The notes: generated by a model not told the origin, from the sequence alone. A stretch of DNA of 14,576 nt from CBFHSF01 sp965661055 (GCA_965661055.1 CBFICS010000026.1:1-14576), one strand, 5' to 3'; numbered from the stretch's first letter, positions 8,337 through 14,501 are shown. Program-made: numbers and translations.

Positions 8337-8347
8337 TATTAAATTTG
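8319..8347 (+). promoter_or_regulatory. Promoter for pdhA-pdhC
   Basis: The -33 element TTG (8319-8321) is separated by 18 bases from a perfect TAnnTTTG -7 box (TAAATTTG, 8340-8347). This matches the Bacteroidota housekeeping sigma pattern seen three more times at the end of the window. The pdhA start at 8370 is 22 bases downstream, so the 5' leader is very short. The -33 element is inside the loop of the porV terminator. Confidence 0.7.
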
Positions 8348-8369
8348 CCCCTCTATAAAGAATTAGATT

Positions 8370-9365
8370 ATGCCGATGAAACCCATAACAAAAGAGGTGT
8401 ACCTTAAGTGGTACGAGGATATGTTGTTCTGGAGAAAGTTTGAAGACAAAGCTTCTGCTCTTTACATACAGCAAAAGATTCGTGGATTCTTGCATTTGTA
8501 CAACGGACAGGAAGCCGTGCTTGCAGGAGCACTTCACGCTATGGAGCCAGGTGATAAAATGATTACCGCTTACAGAAACCATGTTCAACCCATTGGTTTG
8601 GGTGAAGATCCTAGAAGGATCATGGCTGAGCTTCTTGGTAAGGTTACCGGTACAAGTAAGGGTAATGGTGGTTCTATGCACATGTTCTCTAAAGAACATC
8701 ACTTTTATGGTGGACACGGAATTGTCGGAGGACAAATTCCTTTAGGAGCGGGTCTTGCTTTTGCGGATAAATACAATGACAAGAAGCACGTTACTTTGAC
8801 CTATATGGGAGATGGTGCAACAAGACAAGGGGCTCTTCATGAGACTTTTAACCTTGCTATGCTATGGAATCTTCCGGTGGTATTCATTGTGGAAAACAAC
8901 GGATACGCTATGGGTACTTCTGTAGAAAGAACGGCAAATCATACCGATATTTATAAACTAGGTCTAGGATACGAAATGCCTTGTGCTCCTGTAGATGGTA
9001 TGGACCCTGTAAAAGTTGCCGAAGCTATGCAAGAAGCAATTGACAGAGCCAGAAACGGAGGCGGACCTACTTTCTTAGAAATCAGAACTTATAGATATAA
9101 AGGGCACTCAATGAGTGATGCTCAGCATTACAGAACCAAAGAAGAGGTTGCTGAGTACCAAAAGAAAGACCCTATTTATACGACTCTGGATATCATCAAA
9201 AAGAAAAAGTATGCTACTAAAGCAGAAATTGAAGCAATTGATGAAAGAGTAAAAGATTTAGTAAATGAATGTGTGAAGTTTGCGGAAGAATCAGACTTTC
9301 CTCCAGCATCTCAATTGTGGGATGACGTTTACGAACAAGAAGATTATCCATTTATTAAGGATTAA
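8370..9365 (+). CDS. pdhA: Pyruvate dehydrogenase E1 component, alpha subunit
   Basis: This is the thiamine-diphosphate-binding subunit of the alpha2beta2 E1, which decarboxylates pyruvate and transfers the acetyl group to the lipoyl arm of E2. The 331-residue product spans the whole dehydrogenase E1 domain. It begins near LYIQQKIRGFLHLYNGQEA and includes the substrate-channel segment HHFYGGHGIVGGQIPLGAG. The ThDP motif runs from G147-D148-G149 to N176-N177 (GDGATRQG...ENN), and the active-site loop is YKGHSMSD (H246, S247, S249). The spacing and SMHMFSKEHHFYGGHG fit the pyruvate enzyme better than branched-chain E1, although that distinction from sequence alone is not absolute. Adjacent pdhC supports the call. 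The start has two ATGs (8370 and 8376), and I take the first. The separate beta subunit is not in this window. Confidence 0.93.
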   Translation: MPMKPITKEVYLKWYEDMLFWRKFEDKASALYIQQKIRGFLHLYNGQEAVLAGALHAMEPGDKMITAYRNHVQPIGLGEDPRRIMAELLGKVTGTSKGNGGSMHMFSKEHHFYGGHGIVGGQIPLGAGLAFADKYNDKKHVTLTYMGDGATRQGALHETFNLAMLWNLPVVFIVENNGYAMGTSVERTANHTDIYKLGLGYEMPCAPVDGMDPVKVAEAMQEAIDRARNGGGPTFLEIRTYRYKGHSMSDAQHYRTKEEVAEYQKKDPIYTTLDIIKKKKYATKAEIEAIDERVKDLVNECVKFAEESDFPPASQLWDDVYEQEDYPFIKD

Positions 9366-9376
9366 GAATAATTATC

Positions 9377-10636
9377 ATGGCAGAAATAGTTACCATGCCT
9401 AGATTGAGCGACACCATGACCGAAGGGGTTGTTGCAAAATGGCATAAGAAAATAGGAGACCAAGTATCAGAAGGAGATTTACTTGCTGAAATTGAAACCG
9501 ACAAAGCCACTATGGACTTTGAAGCTTTTCAAGAAGGGACCTTACTTCATATTGGAGTTCAAGAAGGTCAAACCGCTCCAATTGATTCGATTTTGGCAAT
9601 TCTTGGTGAAAAAGGCGAGGATGTTGAAGGGTTAATCAAGAAACACGAAGCTGGAAATTCAGAATCATCTTCTGAAGAGAAAGCTGAAGCTCCTAAAGAG
9701 GAAAAAACTGAATCTGCTCCCACTTCGGCACCTAAACCAACTCCTGCTCCTCAAAAATCTGCACCAGCACCTGTTGCTGCATCAGATGAAAGAGTAAAAG
9801 CATCTCCTTTAGCAAAAAGACTTGCTGAAGAAAAAGGCGTTAGTTTAAGTAATGTTCAAGGTACTGGTGAAAATGGTCGTATTGTAAAAAGAGATATTGA
9901 CTTCTTTAACCCAGCGCTTACTCAAACTGCTGCACCTATTGCTACTGCTGTGTCTGATAGTTATTCAGATGTAACGGTTTCTCAAATGAGAAAAACCATC
10001 GCAAGAAGATTAGGTGAATCTAAATTTTCAGCTCCTCACTTCTATTTAACTATGGAAATTGAGATGTCTGAAGCTATTAAAGCAAGAAAAGCTTTAAATG
10101 AAGTAAGTGAAGTTAAGATTTCATTTAATGATATTGTAATTAAAGCGGCTTCTCAGGCATTGATGAAGCACCCAAAATTGAACGCATCTTGGTACGGTGA
10201 TACTATTCGTTATTACGATTATGTAAATATGGGGGTTGCCGTAGCCGTTGATGAAGGTCTTTTGGTACCAGTAATTCGTCAGGCACAATCAAAATCCTTT
10301 AGCCAAATCTCTACGGAAGTAAAAGATTTTGCACAAAAAGCAAAAGACAAAAAACTACAGCCATCAGATTGGGAAGGAAATACATTTACTATTTCAAACT
10401 TAGGAATGTTTGGAATTGAACAATTCACGGCCATTATCAATTCTCCTGATGCTTGTATTCTTGCTGTAGGAGGAATTAAAGAAGTGCCCGTTGTTAAAAA
10501 CGGACAAATTGTTGTTGGAAATACCATGAAAGTTACCCTTTCTTGTGATCATAGGGTTGTAGATGGGGCTCTTGGAGCAGCCTTTTTACAAACCTTAAAA
10601 GGTTATCTTGAAAATCCGCTTTCAATGATGTTGTAA
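9377..10636 (+). CDS. pdhC: Pyruvate dehydrogenase E2, dihydrolipoamide acetyltransferase
   Basis: E2 is the core of the pyruvate dehydrogenase complex and passes acetyl groups to CoA. The 419 residues show the full domain order. A single lipoyl domain (about 1-77) carries the lipoyl-Lys K43 in ETDKATMDF. An Ala/Pro/Glu/Ser-rich flexible linker (about 95-138) follows. The peripheral-subunit-binding domain (about 139-177) contains ASPLAKRLAEEKGV and GTGENGRIVKRDI. The catalytic domain (about 197-419) has the acetyltransferase motif DHRVVDG with H392 and D396. One lipoyl domain is usual outside the gamma-proteobacteria. The start is 11 bases after pdhA, so the two are one operon. Oxoglutarate dehydrogenase E2 is a possible confusion, but pairing with a short E1 alpha favours pyruvate. 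A perfect terminator follows. Confidence 0.93.
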   Translation: MAEIVTMPRLSDTMTEGVVAKWHKKIGDQVSEGDLLAEIETDKATMDFEAFQEGTLLHIGVQEGQTAPIDSILAILGEKGEDVEGLIKKHEAGNSESSSEEKAEAPKEEKTESAPTSAPKPTPAPQKSAPAPVAASDERVKASPLAKRLAEEKGVSLSNVQGTGENGRIVKRDIDFFNPALTQTAAPIATAVSDSYSDVTVSQMRKTIARRLGESKFSAPHFYLTMEIEMSEAIKARKALNEVSEVKISFNDIVIKAASQALMKHPKLNASWYGDTIRYYDYVNMGVAVAVDEGLLVPVIRQAQSKSFSQISTEVKDFAQKAKDKKLQPSDWEGNTFTISNLGMFGIEQFTAIINSPDACILAVGGIKEVPVVKNGQIVVGNTMKVTLSCDHRVVDGALGAAFLQTLKGYLENPLSMML

Positions 10637-10656
10637 TAACAACTACCACTAATATT

Positions 10657-10684
10657 AAAGCCACTCAATTGAGTGGCTTTTTTT
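10657..10684 (+). terminator. Intrinsic terminator after pdhC
   Basis: A 10-bp perfect stem (AAAGCCACTC at 10657-10666, GAGTGGCTTT at 10671-10680) has an AATT loop and runs into seven consecutive T (10678-10684). It begins 20 bases after the pdhC stop and isolates the pdh operon from feo. The structure is nearly symmetric but lacks a T run on the minus strand beyond three bases. Confidence 0.92.
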
Positions 10685-10707
10685 ATGATTAAAACTTCAA
10701 TAATCAT
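10685..10707. promoter_or_regulatory. Dyad upstream of feoA promoter (candidate operator)
   Basis: ATGATTA (10685-10691) and TAATCAT (10701-10707) form a perfect 7-bp inverted repeat with a 9-base spacer, just upstream of the feoA promoter. The right half lies in AATAATCATTGTT, which resembles the second half of the classical Fur box (10 of 13 by eye). Iron control of feo genes is well known, so an operator for Fur or another iron regulator is plausible. This is an inference from pattern only. Confidence 0.35.
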
Positions 10708-10738
10708 TGTTTTTGCATTTAAAAAAGTACTAGATTTG
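10707..10738 (+). promoter_or_regulatory. Promoter for the feoAB operon
   Basis: A perfect TAnnTTTG -7 box (TAGATTTG, 10731-10738) precedes feoA by 32 bases. Two candidate -33 elements exist: TTG at 10707-10709 (21-base spacing) and TTTTG ending at 10715 (15-base spacing). Neither has the 19-base spacing seen at the rRNA promoters, which could mean a weaker or activator-dependent promoter. Confidence 0.55.
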
Positions 10739-10766
10739 CAGTCTAAGTATATTCAGTCTAAATAAG

Positions 10767-10777
10767 GATAATGATAA
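10767..10777. promoter_or_regulatory. Fur-box-like half over the feoA start codon
   Basis: GATAATGATAA equals the first 11 bases of the classical Fur box consensus and overlaps the feoA start codon (ATG at 10771). Bound repressor here would sit about 29 bases downstream of the -7 box. The match may be fortuitous in an A/T-rich genome because part of it is the start codon itself. Confidence 0.25.
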
Positions 10778-10998
10778 GAAGAGCGATAGATCTTCAGGTA
10801 GGAGAAAAAGGTATAGTTTCTGATTTTGAATCAGAAGACTTGCCTATCAAGTTGCTTGAAATGGGTTGTTTACCCGGTTCTGAGCTTGAAATCAAACTTC
10901 TTACCCCTTTTAATGGCCCCTTGGTTATGAGGATAGCCGATTCTGACGTCGCTATTCGCAAAGATTTAGCGTCAAAAATTCTTTTAGAGATACAATAA
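10771..10998 (+). CDS. feoA: FeoA, ferrous iron transport accessory protein
   Basis: FeoA is a small cytoplasmic SH3-like-fold protein required for full activity of the Fe(II) transporter FeoB. The 75 residues contain the FeoA pattern: an N-terminal GEKGIVSDFESEDLPIKLLEMGCLPGSELEI block, then PLVMRIADSDVAIRKDLASKILLE, which corresponds to the family's xG-xxxAlRxxxAxxIxV ending. Length is normal (75-85 residues). It is followed after three bases by feoB. The two are separate here, although fused FeoA-FeoB forms exist in some Bacteroidota. Regulation is probably iron-dependent, given the dyad and Fur-like sequences around the promoter. Confidence 0.92.
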   Translation: MIRRAIDLQVGEKGIVSDFESEDLPIKLLEMGCLPGSELEIKLLTPFNGPLVMRIADSDVAIRKDLASKILLEIQ

Positions 10999-11001
10999 CA
11001 A

Positions 11002-13107
11002 ATGCGCGGTAGTTCTCGTTCAATGCGAATTGCCCTCGTTGGAAATCCCAACACGGGTAAATCGTCATTATTTAATTCACTTACAGGTTTAAATCAAAAG
11101 GTAAGTAATTACCCAGGTATAACGGTAGAGAAAAAGACGGGATTTTTTAAGCTGCCCAATGGCAATGTTGCGGAAATTACCGATCTCCCCGGAACCTATA
11201 GTTTAAATCCTAGTAGTCTTGATGAGGCTGTAGTTTTAAATTTTTTGGCAAACCCAAAGAAAAATGAGAAACCAGATGGGGTCATTGTGGTAATAGATGC
11301 TACCAATATTAAAAGAAACCTATATCTATTATCTCAAGTTTTAGATTTAAACTTCCCGACCATCGTGGTTCTTAACATGATGGATATGGTAGAACGTAAG
11401 GGAATTGAAATTGATGTTGAGAAACTCTCATCTATTTATGGAGTTCCTTTTATTCCAATGACTGCTAGAAAGGGGATTGGTTCGCAAGAGTTGAAAAACC
11501 AAATTATTGAATACAAACCTGAGGAAAAGAGTCATATATATAATGTGACTTCAAATTCAGGAGAATGGTTACGTGAATCTTTAAAGATTACTCAGTCCAA
11601 TAATGCATATGCATCATGGTTATTGTCAATTCAAGAAGATGGTTATTCTCAAATAGCAGATGATAAACGTGAACAGATAAAGTTACTTCTAGACCGAGAG
11701 TCAGTAAATAAGAATAAAGAAAGGTCAAAAGAGGCAATAAAGCGTTATCAGTTTGTCAACCAATCGATCAAAGAAGCTGTAAAGGTTAATCCCGATAAAG
11801 ATCGAAGTTTTACAGCCCGCATTGATAGGGTACTTACCCATAAAGTATTCGGGCTGTTAATTCTCTTTGCTGTTTTAGCCATTATTTTTCAGGCTGTTTT
11901 TGCTTGGGCAGAAGGCCCCATGAATTTTATTGACGAGTCCTTCTCTCATTTATCCATTTGGGTAAAAGGAAATTTAACCCCAGGTCCGTTGACCAATTTA
12001 ATTTCCGACGGTCTCATTCCTGGAGTGGCTGGGGTTGTAATCTTCATTCCACAAATCGCTATCCTATTTACTTTTATCGGTGTGCTTGAAGAATCGGGCT
12101 ATATGGCACGGGTAGTTTTACTAATGGACAAGATTATGAGCAAGTTTGGCTTGTCCGGCAAAAGTGTAGTGCCTTTAATAAGTGGCACAGCATGTGCTAT
12201 TCCCGCCATCATGGCCACGAGAAATATTGAAAACTGGAAAGAACGTTTAATCACTATTCTAGTAACACCTTTTACAACTTGTAGTGCAAGACTACCTGTT
12301 TATATAATACTCATATCATTAATCATTCCCGACCAAAGGTTTCTTGGGTTTAATATTCAAGGTTTGGCATTAATGGTAATGTATCTTATTGGCTTTTTAG
12401 CTGCGCTCATTGGCGGATATGTGTTGAGTAGAATGATTGGCGTCAAAAGTTCAGCTCCATTTATTATTGAAATGCCTAGTTATAGATTGCCACTTTATAA
12501 GAACCTTTTCTATACAGTAATTGAAAAGTCTAAAAGTTTTGTAGTGGGGGCCGGTAAAATAATTATTGCTCTTTCTGTTGTATTGTGGATATTGGCAACT
12601 AATGGACCTTCTAAGTCTTACGATTTAACAGACCAGCAGATTGAAATGAGGTTAGGGGATAAGGTTGATTCTGATCGCTTGACCTCTCAAATTGAATCTT
12701 ACCGCTTAGAAAACTCATATATTGGAATTTTAGGAAAGGCCATTGAGCCCGCCATTAAACCTTTGGGTTACGATTGGAAGATAGGAATATCACTTATCAC
12801 ATCATTTGCAGCTCGAGAAGTTTTCGTCGGATCAATTGCTACTATATATAGTGTAGGGGCAGAAGACGAAACCACTATTGTAAGAAAAATGAAAAATGAA
12901 ATCAATCCGGACACGGGAAAACCGTTTTTCACTTCTGCCGTTGGTATGTCTCTTTTGATATTTTATGCATTTGCCATGCAATGTGTTTCTACCTTTGCTG
13001 TGGTGAAGAAAGAAACCAACTCATGGACTTGGCCTATTTTCCAGCTAGTGTTTATGAGTGCCTTTGCCTACTTAATGTCATTTATTACATTTACCTTATT
13101 AAAATGA
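11002..13107 (+). CDS. feoB: FeoB, Fe(II) transporter with G-protein domain
   Basis: FeoB is the inner-membrane ferrous iron uptake protein. From ATG 11002 it has 701 residues. The N-terminal GTPase domain shows G1 GNPNTGKSS (14-22, K20), G2 region NYPGITVE, G3 DLPGTYSL (D61) and G4 NMMD (125-128), with TARKGIG as the G5-like segment. A helical guanine-dissociation-inhibitor-like spacer follows. The polytopic domain begins near residue 281 and includes the two Gate regions: GTACAIPAIMATR (C398) with FTTCSARLPVY (C427), and the later AFAMQCVSTFAV (C661). These three membrane Cys correspond in position to those proposed to line the pore in Pseudomonas FeoB. A second ATG at 11023 gives the more usual MRIALVGNPN start, so the first seven residues are doubtful. 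The stop overlaps the next start codon (ATGA). Confidence 0.95.
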   Translation: MRGSSRSMRIALVGNPNTGKSSLFNSLTGLNQKVSNYPGITVEKKTGFFKLPNGNVAEITDLPGTYSLNPSSLDEAVVLNFLANPKKNEKPDGVIVVIDATNIKRNLYLLSQVLDLNFPTIVVLNMMDMVERKGIEIDVEKLSSIYGVPFIPMTARKGIGSQELKNQIIEYKPEEKSHIYNVTSNSGEWLRESLKITQSNNAYASWLLSIQEDGYSQIADDKREQIKLLLDRESVNKNKERSKEAIKRYQFVNQSIKEAVKVNPDKDRSFTARIDRVLTHKVFGLLILFAVLAIIFQAVFAWAEGPMNFIDESFSHLSIWVKGNLTPGPLTNLISDGLIPGVAGVVIFIPQIAILFTFIGVLEESGYMARVVLLMDKIMSKFGLSGKSVVPLISGTACAIPAIMATRNIENWKERLITILVTPFTTCSARLPVYIILISLIIPDQRFLGFNIQGLALMVMYLIGFLAALIGGYVLSRMIGVKSSAPFIIEMPSYRLPLYKNLFYTVIEKSKSFVVGAGKIIIALSVVLWILATNGPSKSYDLTDQQIEMRLGDKVDSDRLTSQIESYRLENSYIGILGKAIEPAIKPLGYDWKIGISLITSFAAREVFVGSIATIYSVGAEDETTIVRKMKNEINPDTGKPFFTSAVGMSLLIFYAFAMQCVSTFAVVKKETNSWTWPIFQLVFMSAFAYLMSFITFTLLK

Positions 13108-13253
13108 CACCTTTGATTCAGAATATTGCTGTGTATATTATCGTCGCTATGGCGGTAAGCTATCTTGTATATACATTTTATCCTAAGAGACAAAACAAGT
13201 CTTGCGGTAGTGATTGCGGATGCGCTTCAACAGAATTGCCCAAGGCTAAGTAA
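13104..13253 (+). CDS. FeoB-associated Cys-rich membrane protein
   Basis: This is a 49-residue protein whose ATG (13104) overlaps the feoB stop in an ATGA junction, indicating translational coupling. One N-terminal membrane helix (about residues 6-25, IAVYIIVAMAVSYLVYTF) is followed by a basic stretch (PKRQNK) and a Cys cluster C34-x3-C38-x-C40, then a short polar tail. By size, topology, Cys motif and position it fits the small FeoB-associated Cys-rich family found after feoB in many bacteria. Its function there is not established. A metal-handling or assembly role beside FeoB is an inference, perhaps comparable in place, not in sequence, to FeoC. The open frame extends upstream to an earlier ATG at 12981 inside feoB, but that part reads as an out-of-frame shadow of feoB. 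Confidence 0.85.
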   Translation: MTPLIQNIAVYIIVAMAVSYLVYTFYPKRQNKSCGSDCGCASTELPKAK

Positions 13254-13261
13254 ATAATCAC

Positions 13262-13278
13262 TTCCTGCGAAAGCGGAA
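13262..13278 (+). terminator. Small hairpin in the feo-SDR gap (weak terminator at best)
   Basis: TTCC-T-GC, loop GAAA, GC-GGAA forms a six-pair stem with one bulged T and a stable GNRA tetraloop. No T run follows, so efficient termination is not expected. It may only stabilise or process the transcript ahead of the following gene. Confidence 0.25.
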
Positions 13279-13293
13279 ATTCACAATATATAT

Positions 13294-13974
13294 ATGAAAG
13301 AAATTGCCATCGTGACTGGCGCAAGCCGAGGTATTGGTAAAGACGTTGCAGAGCTTTTTAAAATAAAGTCTGTTCCTGTTATTTCAACCTCTAGAAATGG
13401 CGGTAACCTGGATTGGAATGGAGAACATTGCCTAGAGTTTCCGCTAGACTTATTAGACTCAACTAGTATTAAGTCTTTTGTTGCATTTGTAAAAAGCAAT
13501 AATTTACGGGTAAAGTACCTTGTTAATAACTCCGGATTTTTGGTGAACAAGCCTTTTGAGCAATTGACAACCGATGACTTTAAGAAATGTTATGGGGTCA
13601 ATGTATTGGGAGTTGCTGAATTAATTTCTGGACTCATGCCATTATTTCATCCAAATGCACACACTATTACTATAGGATCTATGGGTGGAGTTCAAGGTGC
13701 TTTAAAGTTTTCTGGGTTGTCTGCCTATAGTTCAAGCAAGATGGCCTTGGCAGGATTGACAGAATGTTTGCAAGAAGAATTCGGTGAAAAGGGGTATACT
13801 TTTAACTATTTAGCGCTTGGTTCTGTACAAACTGAAATGCTTGAAGAAGCTTTTCCGGGATTTAAAGCAGCGGTTACACCAAAACAAATGGCAAAGTACA
13901 TCGTAGAGTTTGCCCTTTCGGGGGATGAATTTATTCGGGGTAAGATAATTCCTGTAAGTAAAACCACTCCGTAA
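13294..13974 (+). CDS. Short-chain dehydrogenase/reductase (SDR), substrate unknown
   Basis: The 226-residue product is a classical SDR, an NAD(P)-dependent oxidoreductase with a Rossmann fold. It has the cofactor loop TGASRGIG (residues 8-15), the NNSG motif (78-81, in place of NNAG), the helix-4 Asn in GVNVLG, the catalytic Ser in TIGSMGG (S129) and the YSSSK motif (Y145, K149). SR after the second strand (ISTSRNGG) hints at NADP preference, which is an inference. The SDR family is too broad to name a substrate. At 226 residues it is slightly short, with a brief C-terminal region after FIRGKIIPV. It starts 40 bases after the feo cluster on the same strand and may be read through from it, with no functional link visible. 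No T-rich terminator follows. Confidence 0.88.
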   Translation: MKEIAIVTGASRGIGKDVAELFKIKSVPVISTSRNGGNLDWNGEHCLEFPLDLLDSTSIKSFVAFVKSNNLRVKYLVNNSGFLVNKPFEQLTTDDFKKCYGVNVLGVAELISGLMPLFHPNAHTITIGSMGGVQGALKFSGLSAYSSSKMALAGLTECLQEEFGEKGYTFNYLALGSVQTEMLEEAFPGFKAAVTPKQMAKYIVEFALSGDEFIRGKIIPVSKTTP

Positions 13975-14028
13975 ATTATTGATTTTCAAAGGCTGAAAAA
14001 ATACTTTGGAAAAAAAGGTTAAAAAGGC

Positions 14029-14058
14029 TTGTGAATGTAAAAATCCATATTACATTTG
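14029..14058 (+). promoter_or_regulatory. rRNA promoter P1
   Basis: TTG (14029-14031), 19 bases, then TACATTTG (14051-14058), which matches TAnnTTTG. It is followed by the G/C-rich discriminator CCGCCCC, which stands out in an A/T-rich region. Start of transcription is expected near 14064-14067. It lies about 440 bases before 16S. Confidence 0.75.
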
Positions 14059-14106
14059 CCGCCCCAATACGGGAGTTCTGATACATACTAATCACAGGCT
14101 ATCACA

Positions 14107-14126
14107 CGGCTGTAGCTCAATAGAGT
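14107..14126 (+). other. tRNA-5'-end-like fragment between P1 and P2
   Basis: GGCTGTAGCTCAATAGAGTC (20 bases from 14108) resembles the start and D-arm of a tRNA. GCTC can pair with GAGT around a shortened loop, and TGTAGCTCAAT is typical tRNA wording. No anticodon arm, T-arm (GTTCGA-like) or CCA-side partner follows, so it is not a functional tRNA gene. It may be a relic or a chance similarity. Confidence 0.3.
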
Positions 14127-14220
14127 CTTTTGAAAAGAAGAGTTTATTAAACTCAAAACAGTGTATTTCAGTCAGTTGAATTTTTAACTAAAAAAAGAAT
14201 AAAAAAAGTTCTAAAATTAG

Positions 14221-14250
14221 TTGCGAGAAAAGAAATTGATTGTACATTTG
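14221..14250 (+). promoter_or_regulatory. rRNA promoter P2
   Basis: TTG (14221-14223), 19 bases, then TACATTTG (14243-14250), followed by CCGCCCC as in P1. The A-rich stretch at 14187-14220 lies directly upstream. It shares a 15-base identical core with P1 (14243-14257 and 14051-14065). Confidence 0.78.
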
Positions 14251-14325
14251 CCGCCCCTTACGGGAGCAAGTTCATGTACAGAGAGAGGCGCTAAAGAAGA
14301 AAAAATTATTTTTTTTCAAAAAGTG

Positions 14326-14355
14326 TTGTGAGAGTGAAAAGTGGTTGTATATTTG
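14326..14355 (+). promoter_or_regulatory. rRNA promoter P3 (proximal)
   Basis: TTG (14326-14328), 19 bases, then TATATTTG (14348-14355), followed by the variant discriminator CAGCCCC. An A/T tract (14297-14322) lies directly upstream. Transcription would start about 140 bases before mature 16S, leaving the hairpin and boxA inside the leader RNA. Confidence 0.78.
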
Positions 14356-14371
14356 CAGCCCCAAATAAGGG

Positions 14372-14418
14372 AAACACTTCGAGAGAGTGTTTAGAAAACG
14401 AAAAGATGTTCTTTAACA
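14372..14418 (+). promoter_or_regulatory. rRNA leader hairpin plus boxA-like antitermination element
   Basis: AAACACT (14372-14378) and AGTGTTT (14386-14392) form a perfect 7-bp stem with a 7-base loop. Fourteen bases later, TGTTCTTTAACA (14407-14418) differs by one base from the Escherichia coli rRNA boxA core TGCTCTTTAACA. The order hairpin, then boxA, then 16S is that of known rRNA leaders, where boxA loads NusB-S10 and other factors so polymerase resists Rho termination. The boxA call is good. Equating the hairpin with boxB is an inference. Confidence 0.7.
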
Positions 14419-14452
14419 TATTGAAGATTTAAAAGAAGAAAAGAAAGCAAAT

Positions 14453-14498
14453 AAGCTTAATTTTTGAAATTCACTTTGAGTCAAACAAGATTAAACTT
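14453..14498 (+). promoter_or_regulatory. Pre-16S leader hairpin
   Basis: AAGCTTAAT (14453-14461) pairs with ATTAAACTT (14490-14498) at eight of nine positions, and inside it TTTGA (14463-14467) pairs with TCAAA (14481-14485). The structure ends four bases before the predicted 16S 5' end, so it may guide folding or processing of the precursor. The pairing is A/T-rich and its stability is uncertain. Confidence 0.4.
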
Positions 14499-14501
14499 TT
14501 T

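Larger units (their letters stand above)
13975..14501 (+). promoter_or_regulatory. Upstream control region and leader of the rRNA operon
   Basis: This gene-free stretch of about 530 bases is filled with rRNA control elements. There are three promoters (listed separately), each preceded by a strongly A/T-rich tract that could act as an UP element: roughly 13996-14027, 14187-14220 and 14297-14322. After the third promoter come a hairpin, a boxA-like element and a second hairpin leading to 16S rRNA. I see no protein-coding potential in it. Confidence 0.85.

Noticed and set aside
8307..8735. 142-codon minus-strand open frame opposite the start of pdhA
   Set aside because: It is antisense to the well-supported N-terminal part of pdhA, has no recognisable domain and crosses the porV terminator and pdhA promoter.
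10794..11054. Minus-strand open frame across feoA and the feoB start
   Set aside because: Antisense shadow of two recognised genes, with low-complexity composition and no motif.
12981..13103. Upstream extension of the Cys-rich protein frame inside feoB
   Set aside because: Lies out of frame over the conserved last membrane segments of FeoB; the ATG at the ATGA junction gives a protein with the expected family size and topology.
13982..14000. Possible terminator after the SDR gene (TTTTCA / TGAAAA)
   Set aside because: Only six A/T-rich pairs, no T run afterwards; not convincing as an intrinsic terminator.
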